A DNA stretch of 41,476 nt, taken from the NCBI GenBank assembly GCA_944350445.1, contig CALVOW010000011.1, forward strand, positions 1 through 41,476. The letters are read 5' to 3'. The first letter of the stretch is position 1. Each line of letters opens with the position of its first letter. The translations under genes were made by a program, and so were the position numbers. The notes under the pieces are model-generated. The model had not been told where the DNA came from. It ran no database searches and worked only from the letters and a program-made list of their open reading frames with translations. The stretch comes from an uncultured Bacilli bacterium (GTDB taxonomy: Bacteria > Bacillota_I > Bacilli_A > RF39 > UBA660). Shown here one piece after another: positions 1 to 8,973 of the stretch.

Positions 1-692
1 TCAGCTGGATTTTCAAAATTTTTAAGATTAATTATTAAATAAGCTTTATTATTTTCAACAAAGGTTTCATTATTTTCTACCATAAGTGGCATATTCATAC
101 TTTCTAAATTACCATCAACTCTTACTTTTAAACTTAAATAACTATTTGCCCACTCTTCAGTTGTATAACTAGCACTTTCCTCGGTATCACTAACAATTAT
201 TCCTTCTCTTAACCATACTCTTAAACTATAATTTTTACTTATTTCTTCATTAGTATTAGCTGGAATCATATCAACATAAATATGATTAGTAAAATCTTGA
301 TAACGAAGTGAATTTACCAACTTTTCGCCATCACTTTCTAAATATACCATTACATCACTTGGTTTTATTCTTGTTTTTCCAGTTTGTTCTGCTCCTTCTT
401 CTAAAGAGATACCATAATAAATATCTTGACTACTTGTATTTTTTCCAGTGATTGTAAAGTTAAAAATATTATCAGTTCTTGCTAAGGCTTCACTTTCTGA
501 CATTGGCAACATATTAGTTAAAGTAATTGTGTCTGACCCATTATAATGCATATAAATATCTCCAGTTATGGCTACTTGATTATTAGTTCCAATTCCTAAA
601 AAACTAAAAATAGCATAACTTACTCCAATGGTTACTATTAATATTAAAGTTATTATTAAACTTATACTTATTATTTTCTTTCTATTTTTCAT
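1..692 (-). CDS. Predicted membrane-anchored surface protein, C-terminus cut by the window edge
   Basis: The reading frame runs open from the ATG at 692 to the window edge, so at least 230 residues are present and the C-terminus is missing. The protein starts with a short Lys/Arg stretch (MKNRKK), followed by one long hydrophobic segment at about residues 7-30 and a polar extracellular part rich in Asn, Thr and Ser. This is the layout of a secreted or membrane-anchored surface protein. The ATG is preceded by a clear ribosome binding site (AGGAG). I do not recognise a family. The beta-rich, Thr/Asn-rich ectodomain loosely recalls TasA/camelysin-type proteins, but that is only an impression. 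The 161-residue protein at 2210-2695 has a similar plan. Confidence 0.75.
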   Translation of the reverse strand, partial: MKNRKKIISISLIITLILIVTIGVSYAIFSFLGIGTNNQVAITGDIYMHYNGSDTITLTNMLPMSESEALARTDNIFNFTITGKNTSSQDIYYGISLEEGAEQTGKTRIKPSDVMVYLESDGEKLVNSLRYQDFTNHIYVDMIPANTNEEISKNYSLRVWLREGIIVSDTEESASYTTEEWANSYLSLKVRVDGNLESMNMPLMVENNETFVENNKAYLIINLKNFENPA

Positions 693-884
693 ATTTTTCT
701 CCTAAACAGCAAAAAACACCTAAAACCCAGTACTCGCGTACTAGTTTTAAGTGTTTAAATTTCTTACTATTTCTTAGAAAATTAGAAAAACCTAGGCGGT
801 TTAGACCCCCCCCATGGTTGACACAGAGTTAACTTTATTCATTGAATTATTTAGCATATTTATCAACTACCTTTCTAATTTACT
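693..884 (-). promoter_or_regulatory. Long structured leader of the surface-protein gene, unknown class
   Basis: On the minus strand a promoter-like pair (TTGAAA at 918-913, 17-base spacer, TAATAT at 895-890) would start a transcript near 884, about 190 bases before the ATG at 692. The leader contains a short ORF starting near 864, a run of eight G (816-809 region), two GC-rich patches that can pair (AACC..GG with CC..GGTT), and an intrinsic-terminator-shaped hairpin just before the ribosome binding site. I compared it from memory with c-di-GMP, T-box, glycine, SAM and yybP leaders and did not match any of them. The promoter and its function are inferred. Confidence 0.4.
714..756 (-). terminator. 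Hairpin with T-run in the leader: terminator or attenuator
   Basis: The arms AAACACTTAAAAC and GTTTTAGGTGTTT pair over 13 positions with one G-U. They enclose a second stem (AGTAC/GTACT type) with a four-base loop, and on the minus strand a run of six T follows. It lies 20-60 bases before the surface-protein start codon, so it could either end the dnaD-nth transcript or attenuate the downstream gene. Confidence 0.65.
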
Positions 885-923
885 ATTTAATATTACTATA
901 ATTTTGAATATTTTTCAATAATC

Positions 924-1556
924 TTAATTAACTTTCTTATCATATTTACAAATGCTTTTTAACTTGCAATTTAAACATTCTGGTTTAATGGCTTTACAAT
1001 TATAGCGTCCAAATAAAACTAATTGTTTATGTATTTTGGTCCAATTTTCCTTTTGAAAATATTTTTTTAACTGTTCTTCAATTAAAACAGGATCATTTGT
1101 ATTTACTAATGAAAGTCTATTTGAAACCCGAATAACATGGGTATCGACTGCTAATGAGGGAATTTGAAACAATTCTCCTAAAACAACATTAGCTGTTTTC
1201 CTTCCTACCCCTGGTAAAGTTTCTAATTCTTCATGCGTTCTTGGAACCACACCTTGAAAATTATCTAGTAAAGCCTTAGAAATTCCTTTGATATTCAAAG
1301 CTTTTCTATTAAAATTACCAATTGGTTTTATAATTTGTTTTAAATCATCAAGGGGAGCATCTCTTAATTTTTCTAAGGAATCATATTTTTTAAATAAAAT
1401 TTTTGTAACCTTATTAACTCCTTTATCAGTTGTTTGGGCAGATAGCATAACTGCAATTACTAATTCATAATCTTTGTTATAGACTAATTCACATTTTGGG
1501 TTAGGTATTAATTCATCTAAATACTCTTCAATTAACAATATATTCTTCTTCATCAT
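924..1556 (-). CDS. nth: Endonuclease III (DNA glycosylase/AP lyase)
   Basis: This is a base-excision repair enzyme that removes oxidised pyrimidines and nicks abasic sites. The helix-hairpin-helix motif LPGVGRKTA (residues 114-122) carries the catalytic Lys120. The catalytic Asp is D138 in VDTHVIRV. The C-terminal 4Fe-4S loop is intact: C187-x6-C194-x2-C197-x5-C203. The length of 210 residues is normal. The chosen start gives an N-terminus of the same length as Bacillus Nth. It lies inside the 3' end of dnaD (29-base overlap in another frame), so the two are translationally coupled, as in other Bacillota. Confidence 0.95.
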   Translation of the reverse strand: MMKKNILLIEEYLDELIPNPKCELVYNKDYELVIAVMLSAQTTDKGVNKVTKILFKKYDSLEKLRDAPLDDLKQIIKPIGNFNRKALNIKGISKALLDNFQGVVPRTHEELETLPGVGRKTANVVLGELFQIPSLAVDTHVIRVSNRLSLVNTNDPVLIEEQLKKYFQKENWTKIHKQLVLFGRYNCKAIKPECLNCKLKSICKYDKKVN

Positions 1557-2202
1557 CCAACCAATTCCAATCTACAAATTCTATTTCATTACTCTTTGTT
1601 GAAGTAGGCTCTACTTCTTTTTTTATATCCAAAGCGTTTTGATAACCACGATTTTTAAAATCAAATAAAATCTTATCTATATACTTTAAACTATAAACGC
1701 CATCATTTAAAGCAATTTTTAAAGCTTCCATAATTAAAGAATCATCAATTTTTGCTTCTTGCCAATCATGGATTGTCTTAATTTCCAAAGAATTTAAAGG
1801 TCTTCCTAATTCTTGTTCAACATATTGTAAAATATTTTCTTTTTTATTTTCTTCTTTAATATCAACTTCCGAATTTATTAAAAAAGTACTAATTCTTTCA
1901 TAAAAATTATTTAAATTAATAACTTCTTCTAAAATATTATTCTCCGTTTTTAAAACATCTAAGGTAATATAACCTTTATCAGTTAAAATGGAAATATAAC
2001 CCATTACTTCCATAATATCTAAATTAAGATCAAGAGCAATTTTTTCCGGATTAAAATCTAAATTATCTTGTTTATTGTATAAATACATTAAAAAGATAAA
2101 TTCATCCATTGTTAAATTTAGCTTTTTAAAATATTTTAGAATATAAAGAGGAATAACAATATTCCCATCACTAATTACTTTATTTAATTTTACCTTGTTC
2201 AT
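1528..2202 (-). CDS. dnaD: DnaD-family primosomal protein
   Basis: DnaD acts in replication initiation and restart, helping to load the helicase at oriC or at stalled forks. The N-terminal part (about residues 1-95) looks like the winged-helix domain. The C-terminal part (about 120-205) has the DnaD/DnaB_2 pattern with ILQYVEQELGRPL, IHDWQEA and the final IDKILFDFKNRGY helix, where the family's usual Trp in the YxxxIxxxW motif appears as Phe. The length of 224 residues is typical. The start is supported by AGGTGA seven bases upstream. It is the first gene of a pair with nth. Confidence 0.9.
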   Translation of the reverse strand: MNKVKLNKVISDGNIVIPLYILKYFKKLNLTMDEFIFLMYLYNKQDNLDFNPEKIALDLNLDIMEVMGYISILTDKGYITLDVLKTENNILEEVINLNNFYERISTFLINSEVDIKEENKKENILQYVEQELGRPLNSLEIKTIHDWQEAKIDDSLIMEALKIALNDGVYSLKYIDKILFDFKNRGYQNALDIKKEVEPTSTKSNEIEFVDWNWLDDEEEYIVN

Positions 2203-2209
2203 ATTTCAC

Positions 2210-2695
2210 CTACAAAGATTCAATTTCTAGTGAATATTCAAAAGAAACATCATCTTTTTCTTCGTTTAAATATATATATAATTTATAAGTTGCTGTTTGT
2301 TTAGCCTTAATTTTTGACGTATATAAAACATCATCTTCTAAATCACTTAATAAGCCTTCTTTAACCTCTTCATCATTCAAATATAAAACATAAGATAATA
2401 AGTTTTTTTCAACATTTGAAACTTCTTCTTGAATTTTTATTTGGTAAGTAACACTTCCTAAACCATTATTTTCAATCGAAAATATATATGGATAGGTGTT
2501 TAATGCCTCAGTTTTTTCTAGTTTACTCGTATTTTCTAATTTAAAAGTTTCGGTATCTTCAAAAGTTACTAATAGTTCAATATCTTCGTATAAGACCTTG
2601 TCCATATAATAAGTAACAGTATAACTAAGTCCCATTGCAAAAATACATATGCCGATAAAACCAATAATACGTCCTATTAGTAACCTTTTTTTCAT
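2210..2695 (-). CDS. Small membrane-anchored extracytoplasmic protein, unknown function
   Basis: The protein has 161 residues. A basic N-terminus (MKKRLLIGR) is followed by a single hydrophobic segment (about residues 10-30) and then an acidic, Glu/Asp/Leu-rich soluble domain predicted outside the membrane. No family is recognised. It lies between yvcK and dnaD with only a few bases on either side. Its ribosome binding site (GAGG) overlaps the yvcK stop codon, so the genes are probably co-transcribed. The overall plan resembles the partial surface protein at 1-692. Confidence 0.7.
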   Translation of the reverse strand: MKKRLLIGRIIGFIGICIFAMGLSYTVTYYMDKVLYEDIELLVTFEDTETFKLENTSKLEKTEALNTYPYIFSIENNGLGSVTYQIKIQEEVSNVEKNLLSYVLYLNDEEVKEGLLSDLEDDVLYTSKIKAKQTATYKLYIYLNEEKDDVSFEYSLEIESL

Positions 2696-2705
2696 TTAAA
2701 CTACC

Positions 2706-3659
2706 TCACTTTTTTTGATTTAATAAATATGAGAAAATATCAAGGCCAAGGCGAATAGTATCATGACGAAATACCCCATCTTCATCAGTTATTAAATCAT
2801 CTTCAATAATTTCAATATCAGTTAAATTTTCTTTATCTAAAATAACTGGATCTTTTTGTTCTTCGGTTTCATATTTTTTAGCTAATTCCGGATCCATTTT
2901 TTCATGATTAAAAATTCCAACATTTACTTTCTTTTTTCCTAAATAACTATTTAATAATTTTATATGATCGCTTGCCTTAAATTCATCTGTTTCTCCTGGT
3001 TGGGTTACAATATTACAAACATACATTAAAGAAGCTTTGGATGAATCAATAGCATCAATTATATCTCGACAAATTAAATTAGGAATAATACTTGTATAAA
3101 TACTTCCCATACTAAGAACAATTAAATCAGCACCTTTAATTGCCTTAATAGCATCTTTTGAGACTTTGGGTTCTTGTTTATAAAAAACTCTTTTAATTTT
3201 TTTATTACATTCCGTTATATGATGTTCTCCTTCAACGATACTTCCATCTTCCATTTCCCCCATTAAAGTAATCGAATTATCTTCACTTAAAGGTATTACT
3301 TTTCCTTTTAAATTTAAAACCCGACCTAATGATTTTATTCCTTTATTCATATTTCCTGTAATATTGGTCATAGCTGTTAATAGTAAATTCCCAACGGTAT
3401 GTCCATTTAAATCACTCGATGTTTGAAAACGATAATTTAAAAGTTCTTCAATTAACGGTTCGGTTTCTGATAAAGCCACTAAAACTCGTCTTATATCTCC
3501 AACCGCAACTTGATTAAATTCTTCCCGAAGCCTTCCCGTTGACTTTCCATCATCACAGACAGATACAATCGCCGTAATGTCAACTGGAAAATCTTTTAAA
3601 CCTCGAAGAAGACAAGAAAGACCAGTTCCCCCTCCTAAAACAACAACTTTTTTATTCAT
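2706..3659 (-). CDS. yvcK: YvcK/CofD-like protein (gluconeogenesis factor, GlmR)
   Basis: The protein starts with the nucleotide-binding loop VVVLGGGTGLS and continues with the family hallmarks CDDGKSTGRLR, GDIRRVLVALSE and NGHTVGNLLL. In Bacillus YvcK (GlmR) binds UDP-sugars and is needed for normal cell wall growth on gluconeogenic carbon. The length of 317 residues is typical. The start codon follows GGGTGAG. A promoter-like pair lies upstream on the minus strand (TGCAAA at 3737-3732, TATAAT at 3715-3710, 16-base spacer). The usual partners rapZ and whiA are not beside it. Confidence 0.93.
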   Translation of the reverse strand: MNKKVVVLGGGTGLSCLLRGLKDFPVDITAIVSVCDDGKSTGRLREEFNQVAVGDIRRVLVALSETEPLIEELLNYRFQTSSDLNGHTVGNLLLTAMTNITGNMNKGIKSLGRVLNLKGKVIPLSEDNSITLMGEMEDGSIVEGEHHITECNKKIKRVFYKQEPKVSKDAIKAIKGADLIVLSMGSIYTSIIPNLICRDIIDAIDSSKASLMYVCNIVTQPGETDEFKASDHIKLLNSYLGKKKVNVGIFNHEKMDPELAKKYETEEQKDPVILDKENLTDIEIIEDDLITDEDGVFRHDTIRLGLDIFSYLLNQKK

Positions 3660-3737
3660 AACTCACCCACTAAAAATATATTAATTTTATTTTTCTTCTA
3701 TGTATCTAAATTATACAACATATTTTTACAATTTGCA

Positions 3738-5360
3738 TTATTTTTTTGAAATTCTATTTTTTTCTCGTAATTCTTTAATTTTTTTATCTTGAATATACTC
3801 TTCATAAGGAACTCTTCGATCAACAATTGTCCCATTTTCAAATATTTCAATAACTCGATTAGCAACCGTTTTATTTAATTCAAAATCTTGACTAGTAAAA
3901 AGGATTTCTCCTTGAAAGTTTACCATGGCTTTATTTAAAGAGGTAATGCTTTCTAAATCTAAGTGATTAGTTGGCTCATCAAGTATTAAAACATTAGGAG
4001 ATTCTAACATCATCAAAGCTAATACAACACGAGCTTTTTCTCCACCTGATAAAACATTAACAGATTTAAAAACATCATCACCCGAAAATAACATTCGTCC
4101 CAAAAAGCCTCTTAAAAGTTCAATATCATCGATTTTTTTATAATTAGAAATCCATTCTAAAATATTCTCATTTCCTTGAAAATATTCCGTATTATCACTT
4201 TTAAAATAAGAAATTTTACTATTTACACCAAATTTAAATTCCCCTCTTGTATACTTTTTATTTTTAGTTAGAACATCAAATAATAAAGTTTTTTGAATAT
4301 TAGAACCTAAAAAAGTAATTTTATCCCCTTTTAAAACACTAAAAGAAATTTTATCTAATAATTTAACTCCACCCTCTTCTACAGTTAAATTATCAACCGT
4401 TAAAACTTCTTTGGAATTTGCTTTTTCAAATTTAAAATCAATAAAAGGATATTTTCTTGAAGAAGGAACAATTTCTTCTAATTCGATTTTTTCTAAAATT
4501 TTCTTTCTTGAAGTTGCTTGTTTTGATTTGGAAGCATTAGCCTGAAATCTGGCAATAAAGTCTTGTAATTCTTTGATCTTTTCTTCCTTTTTCTTATTAG
4601 CTTCTTTAACTTGTCTTAATAAAAGTTCACTAGATTCACGCCAAAAATCATAGTTACCTGCATAAAGAGTCATTTTATGATAATCTATATCAACTATATG
4701 TGTACAAACATTATTCAAAAAATGCCTATCATGACTTACAACAATACAACAATTTTGATAATTAATAAGAAACTCAGATAACCAATTAATAGCATCAATA
4801 TCTAGGTTATTAGTTGGTTCATCTAAAAGGAGAATATCGGGATTTTGAAATAAGCTTTTGGCTAACAATACTTTTACTTTATCATTATTTTCTAACTCTT
4901 TCATTTTTAAATAATGCAAATCAGGACTAACTCCAAGATTAGAAAGCAATTCGCCCGCTTCACTTTCCGCTTCCCAACCATTTAATTCTAAAAATTCCGC
5001 TTCTAATTCTCCTAAACGGATACCATCAGCATCACTAAAATTTTCTTTATTATATAATTCATTTTTTTCTTTGGAAATATCATATAATCTTTGATTTCCT
5101 CTAATAACAACCTCAATTACCGTTTCTAAATCATATTTATAATGATCTTGTTCAAGAGTTGAAATACGTTCTCCCTTAGGAATAATAATTTCTCCAGAAG
5201 TTGTTTCCAAAGTTCCATTTAAAAGACGTAAGAAAGTACTTTTTCCACTACCATTAGCTCCAATTAATCCATAACAAGCTCCATCAACAAATTTTAAATT
5301 AACATCTTGAAATAAAGTTTTCGTTCCAAATCGTAAACTAACATTTTTAACAGTAATCAT
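3738..5360 (-). CDS. ykpA: ABC-F ATPase, YkpA/YbiT type
   Basis: This is a soluble protein with two ATPase domains and no membrane segment. ABC-F proteins bind the ribosomal E site and affect translation. The length (540 residues) and whole-protein pattern match Bacillus YkpA. Domain 1 has Walker A GANGSGKST (34-42), Walker B LLLDEP (177-182) and H-loop His210, but its signature is degenerate (LENNDK, 156-161). Domain 2 has a good signature LSGGE (437-441) and Walker B (458-463), but its Walker A is degenerate (GSNIQKT, 352-358) and its H-loop His is Gln (SQDF, 490-493). One composite ATP site is therefore intact and the other lost. The linker (about 250-290) is charged. The start follows AGGAGG. 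Confidence 0.92.
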   Translation of the reverse strand: MITVKNVSLRFGTKTLFQDVNLKFVDGACYGLIGANGSGKSTFLRLLNGTLETTSGEIIIPKGERISTLEQDHYKYDLETVIEVVIRGNQRLYDISKEKNELYNKENFSDADGIRLGELEAEFLELNGWEAESEAGELLSNLGVSPDLHYLKMKELENNDKVKVLLAKSLFQNPDILLLDEPTNNLDIDAINWLSEFLINYQNCCIVVSHDRHFLNNVCTHIVDIDYHKMTLYAGNYDFWRESSELLLRQVKEANKKKEEKIKELQDFIARFQANASKSKQATSRKKILEKIELEEIVPSSRKYPFIDFKFEKANSKEVLTVDNLTVEEGGVKLLDKISFSVLKGDKITFLGSNIQKTLLFDVLTKNKKYTRGEFKFGVNSKISYFKSDNTEYFQGNENILEWISNYKKIDDIELLRGFLGRMLFSGDDVFKSVNVLSGGEKARVVLALMMLESPNVLILDEPTNHLDLESITSLNKAMVNFQGEILFTSQDFELNKTVANRVIEIFENGTIVDRRVPYEEYIQDKKIKELREKNRISKK

Positions 5361-5405
5361 AAATGCCTCCTAAAACTACTTATAAGTCTATCATATTATA
5401 AAAAA

Positions 5406-5431
5406 AAATACTATCATTTTAAATAGTATTT
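5406..5431 (-). terminator. Terminator after mreD
   Basis: A 9-bp stem AAATACTAT/ATAGTATTT with an 8-base loop directly follows the mreD stop codon and is followed on the minus strand by a run of T. Confidence 0.85.
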
Positions 5432-5433
5432 CT

Positions 5434-5928
5434 TTATTTAATCTTTTTAAGTTTAAATAACTTTCCATTTTGAAAAATAATACTTAATAATAAATAAAAA
5501 CTAATATTTAAAAGGAGACTATTATACCATTTATACCATAAATCGAAAAACGTAACACTTTGATAACCGGTAATATAAATAAGTCCAAATAATATAAAAT
5601 CATATAAAAAAATAAAAACAATTAACGAAACTAAACTAACTATTAAATTCCATCTTATATATTTATCAATCTTTTTCATAATTTTAGCAAATAATAAAAA
5701 GATTAAACTATTAAATAAAAATAGATAAGAGAATAAAATATCATAGAAAAGTCCTATTAAAAAGACAATTTTAAAATATTTTTTTATTTCTACTTTTTTA
5801 TATAAAAAAACAATTAAAGTAAGAGTTAACATGGGATAAAATAAAGTTATTTGATTAAAATTACTTGATGTAAAATAAATAAGTAAATAATCTAAAAGTA
5901 AAGTTATAATTATTAAACTAACTAGCAT
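5434..5928 (-). CDS. mreD: Rod shape-determining protein MreD
   Basis: The protein has 164 very hydrophobic residues with five or six predicted membrane helices, which fits MreD, the integral membrane part of the elongasome that links MreC to wall synthesis. Sequence identity in this family is low, so the call rests on size, topology and its place directly after mreC, whose 3' end it overlaps by 11 bases. No mreB is in the window. Confidence 0.8.
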   Translation of the reverse strand: MLVSLIIITLLLDYLLIYFTSSNFNQITLFYPMLTLTLIVFLYKKVEIKKYFKIVFLIGLFYDILFSYLFLFNSLIFLLFAKIMKKIDKYIRWNLIVSLVSLIVFIFLYDFILFGLIYITGYQSVTFFDLWYKWYNSLLLNISFYLLLSIIFQNGKLFKLKKIK

Positions 5929-6664
5929 ATTCTTTCCTAATTAATACTTTAACAAATCGAAAATTAGAAAAATTACTAGCTGGAGTTACTTTAATTGTTT
6001 TTGAAACATCATATTTATCTTCTTCAATTTTAAAAACTTCGCCAATTAATATCCCACTTGGAAATATTCCACCCATTCCACTTGTATAAACTTTCGATCC
6101 TTCTAAATTTTCAATATCTTTATTAGTTGAGGATATTTCTAAGAGATTTTCTTGACTATCATATCCGGACATAATTCCATAAATTGTATCATCAGCACTT
6201 TGAATAGTAACAGATATTTTACTATTTATATCATTAGTTGTTATTAATTTAATTTCACTTGTAGTTTTACTTACCTTTTGAACTCTTCCAATTAAACCTT
6301 CTCCAGAAATAACAGCCATATCTTCTTCTATCCCCGCATCACTTCCTGAATTAATAGTTATAGTATTAAACCAATACATACGATTACGATTTAAAACTAA
6401 GGCTGTTACGCTGTCAAATTCCGTTAAAGTACTACTTAAGCCATTTATCTCTTTAAGTTCTTGAATTTCTCTTTGTAATTCGGCAATAAGCCCTGCTTCA
6501 ACTTCACTATCTATTTCTACTTCCCCTGATACAGCCTGAACCGGAAAATAGATAAGATCTTTTAATAAATAATATGGATAAAATAAATTTTTATTAGTTT
6601 TAATAGCAAAAAAGGAAATAAGATAAATAATAATTAAAATAATAAATGTCTTTACTTTTAACAT
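5918..6664 (-). CDS. mreC: Rod shape-determining protein MreC
   Basis: MreC is anchored in the membrane by one N-terminal helix (about residues 4-24), followed by a predicted coiled coil (about 50-80) and the beta-rich periplasm-facing domain. The family pattern VTALVLNRNRMYWFNTITINSGSD is present in a slightly diverged form, followed by GLIGRV. The protein organises the lateral wall synthesis machinery. At 248 residues it is slightly short for the family. It sits two bases after radC and overlaps mreD, so radC-mreC-mreD form one transcript. Confidence 0.9.
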   Translation of the reverse strand: MLKVKTFIILIIIYLISFFAIKTNKNLFYPYYLLKDLIYFPVQAVSGEVEIDSEVEAGLIAELQREIQELKEINGLSSTLTEFDSVTALVLNRNRMYWFNTITINSGSDAGIEEDMAVISGEGLIGRVQKVSKTTSEIKLITTNDINSKISVTIQSADDTIYGIMSGYDSQENLLEISSTNKDIENLEGSKVYTSGMGGIFPSGILIGEVFKIEEDKYDVSKTIKVTPASNFSNFRFVKVLIRKEYAS

Positions 6665-6666
6665 AA

Positions 6667-7347
6667 TTACTCCATTAAATGATTTTCAAAGAAACTAAAA
6701 TAATTATTATCACCAACAATAATATGATCAATTAAATCAATTCCTTGAATTCTTCCTATTTCAAGTAATGTTTTGGTAACTTCTAAATCAGCTTTACTTG
6801 GCATAACATCACCACTTGGATGATTATGTATACAAATGAATGCTGAGGCACTGCATAAATAAGCATTTTTAAATACTTCTCTTGGATGTATTAAACTTCT
6901 ATCAATTGTTCCCATAAATAATAATTTCCTTTCTATTAAATTTTTTTTGTTATTTAAATACAAACAATAAAAGTGTTCTTGTTTAAGTCCATAAAACAAA
7001 TATTTATTATCTTGATATATATAATCTGGATTTATATATTTTTTTTCGGTTTTTAAAGTATTATTTAAATAAATTCTCCTTCCAAGTTCTACTAAAACCA
7101 ACAATTCTTGCTTTTTAACTTGACCAAGTCCTTTTATATTATCAAGAGTATGCATATTTAAATTTTTTAAATTGGTAATATCCTCTATTCTTTTTAAAAT
7201 AGAAATCGCAATATCCTTAGCCGAATAACCATTAGTTCCACTTTTAATAATAATAGCCAGTAATTCTTCATTAGATAAATTATGTACTCCATATTTTAAC
7301 ATTCTTTCTCTTGGCCGTTCTGATTTTGGTATTTCTTTTATTAACAT
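6667..7347 (-). CDS. radC: RadC family (UPF0758) JAMM-domain protein
   Basis: The N-terminal helix-hairpin-helix-like region (about residues 20-95, including IKGLGQVKKQELL) is followed by the JAMM metal site: H174-x-H176-x7-S184-x2-D187 in IHNHPSGD...SKAD. The family is named for DNA repair, but its true role is unsettled. The length of 226 residues is normal. The start follows GAGGGTGAT. The linkage to mreC and mreD, as in Bacillus and Clostridium, supports the identity. Confidence 0.93.
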   Translation of the reverse strand: MLIKEIPKSERPRERMLKYGVHNLSNEELLAIIIKSGTNGYSAKDIAISILKRIEDITNLKNLNMHTLDNIKGLGQVKKQELLVLVELGRRIYLNNTLKTEKKYINPDYIYQDNKYLFYGLKQEHFYCLYLNNKKNLIERKLLFMGTIDRSLIHPREVFKNAYLCSASAFICIHNHPSGDVMPSKADLEVTKTLLEIGRIQGIDLIDHIIVGDNNYFSFFENHLME

Positions 7348-7386
7348 CTAATCACCCTCTATTAATATAAACGGAAAATTTTTTAT

Positions 7387-7827
7387 TTATAAATTTAAAG
7401 ATGATTCAGAAAATATTTCTTTTATAACTTCTTTTATTTCTTCTTCTTGTTCTAAGTCCTCTAATTTTAAATCATATTCTTTTAATTTATTTAGAGTTTC
7501 TGAATTACTTACATAATCACTCCTGATATAAGTATGAATATCTTGTTCATTATATAAGTTTTGAATTTTTAAAGCTGTATTATAATTAGTCGTAACTCCA
7601 AGATAAACATAGTATTTATCGTCCATCTCTTGAATTAAATAATTATCTAAATTAGAAGCATTCGAAAGAGCTGAATCCTGAGAAGTATAAACTCCATATT
7701 GAACATAATAAATATTTCCATCTTCATTTAAATATTCAATTCCTGAATAATTTTTATAAATTAAATTACCAAATAAAAATCCTGTTAAAATACCAAGAAC
7801 AATTACAATAATTACATTTTTCTTCAT
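7387..7827 (-). CDS. Membrane-anchored SPOR-like domain protein
   Basis: The protein has 146 residues. One N-terminal membrane helix (about 4-24) is followed by two imperfect repeats, YYVQYGVYTSQDSALSNASN and a second YYVYLGVTTNYNTALKI unit, that match the SPOR-domain pattern (peptidoglycan binding, aromatic-Gly core with a helix). A charged Glu/Lys tail follows. It is first in an operon with radC, mreC and mreD, which fits a role at the cell wall. The SPOR call is made by pattern and not by alignment. The start has a strong AAAGGAGG. Confidence 0.7.
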   Translation of the reverse strand: MKKNVIIVIVLGILTGFLFGNLIYKNYSGIEYLNEDGNIYYVQYGVYTSQDSALSNASNLDNYLIQEMDDKYYVYLGVTTNYNTALKIQNLYNEQDIHTYIRSDYVSNSETLNKLKEYDLKLEDLEQEEEIKEVIKEIFSESSLNL

Positions 7828-7915
7828 ATTCCTCCTTTATTATTAGTATAGTAAAAGGAAGGTAAAAAATATGTCGAAAAAAATTAACTTTTAAAATTTT
7901 TTTTGATATAAAAAA

Positions 7916-7931
7916 AGGTGTATTAACACCT
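7916..7931 (-). terminator. Terminator of the ABC exporter operon
   Basis: A 6-bp stem AGGTGT/ACACCT with a four-base loop overlaps the stop codon of the last permease gene and is followed by seven T on the minus strand. Confidence 0.85.
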
Positions 7932-8973
7932 AATCTTTAATTAATTTTATAATATTTATTTTTTTAATAAAAAAATAGAAAAAAGAAGTAACAATTATTA
8001 TTAAAATAAGAAAACTAAAAAATATTTTTATAAACATGACCATATTCAAAATTATTAATTCCTTTAAAAAAATAGTTATTAAAGCAAGAATAAAAATACT
8101 TGGTATAATTGAAATAACTAATAGTATTAACGAATAAAACAATATTAAAACAAAAATTTTTAAATTTGCATAACCAAGGCTTTTTAAAATAGCAATATCT
8201 AATTTATTATCATAAATAATAACAAGTTGAACTATTGCAATAATTAAACAACTAAATAGCATTAAAAACTTTGATAAATTATTAATACTCTTAGAAAAAT
8301 TATCATATCTATCTAACGCTAGAGAATTTTCATCAGTTAATATGATATCATAATTAGCCATTTTTGTAATTTTATCTACAACAGATGAAACTTTTTTATA
8401 ATCTGTTACTTGAATTATTACGGAAGATATATTATTATTGTTAACTATATCATTTATAAATTCGAAAGATGTGTAAATATAATTGTCAAATAAGTTATTA
8501 AATGGGAAATTTTGGTTATTGACATCATACACACCAACTACCTTTAAATTGAATGTATGATTATTGATATTAATTTTTATAATGTCATTAATTTTTTTTC
8601 CGGAATTACTAGATACTATTACATCGTTTTTATTTTTAGGATAGGAGCCATCTAAAAGTTTTATTAAATTATTATCAAAATAAGTTAATTTTTGATTATT
8701 AGTTTCTAACAACATAACAGGATAAAATTTAACTATATGTTCTAATTTTTCTATATCTTTAATAATTTCTTCATACGTTTTATTAGAATTTAAAACTATA
8801 TAACTATGATTAATATTTTCTTCTTTTAGTTTTTCATATTTTCTTTTTAAGCCATTAGAAAGACCATTAATAAATATACAAAAGACAATCATAACAGAAA
8901 ACATTATAATCGAAAATTGACATAATTTTTTCTTTTTTAAAATATTAAATGATAAAAACTTATATTTCAGCAT
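7930..8973 (-). CDS. FtsX-like ABC transporter permease (second subunit)
   Basis: The protein has 347 residues from the ATG at 8973, which is preceded by GGGGAA seven bases upstream. A start further upstream at 8988 is open but has no ribosome binding site. An N-terminal membrane helix, a large extracytoplasmic domain (about 45-225) and three C-terminal helices give the MacB/FtsX permease topology. It overlaps the preceding permease by 14 bases and ends in a terminator. Together with the partner permease and the ATPase it forms a 4+4-helix exporter, unlike the single 10-helix BceB type. The substrate is unknown, and peptide export or resistance is only a guess from the family. Confidence 0.82.
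   Translation of the reverse strand: MLKYKFLSFNILKKKKLCQFSIIMFSVMIVFCIFINGLSNGLKRKYEKLKEENINHSYIVLNSNKTYEEIIKDIEKLEHIVKFYPVMLLETNNQKLTYFDNNLIKLLDGSYPKNKNDVIVSSNSGKKINDIIKININNHTFNLKVVGVYDVNNQNFPFNNLFDNYIYTSFEFINDIVNNNNISSVIIQVTDYKKVSSVVDKITKMANYDIILTDENSLALDRYDNFSKSINNLSKFLMLFSCLIIAIVQLVIIYDNKLDIAILKSLGYANLKIFVLILFYSLILLVISIIPSIFILALITIFLKELIILNMVMFIKIFFSFLILIIIVTSFFYFFIKKINIIKLIKD

Noticed and set aside
693..923. c-di-GMP, T-box or other known riboswitch in the leader
   Set aside because: The conserved core bases of these classes are not present.
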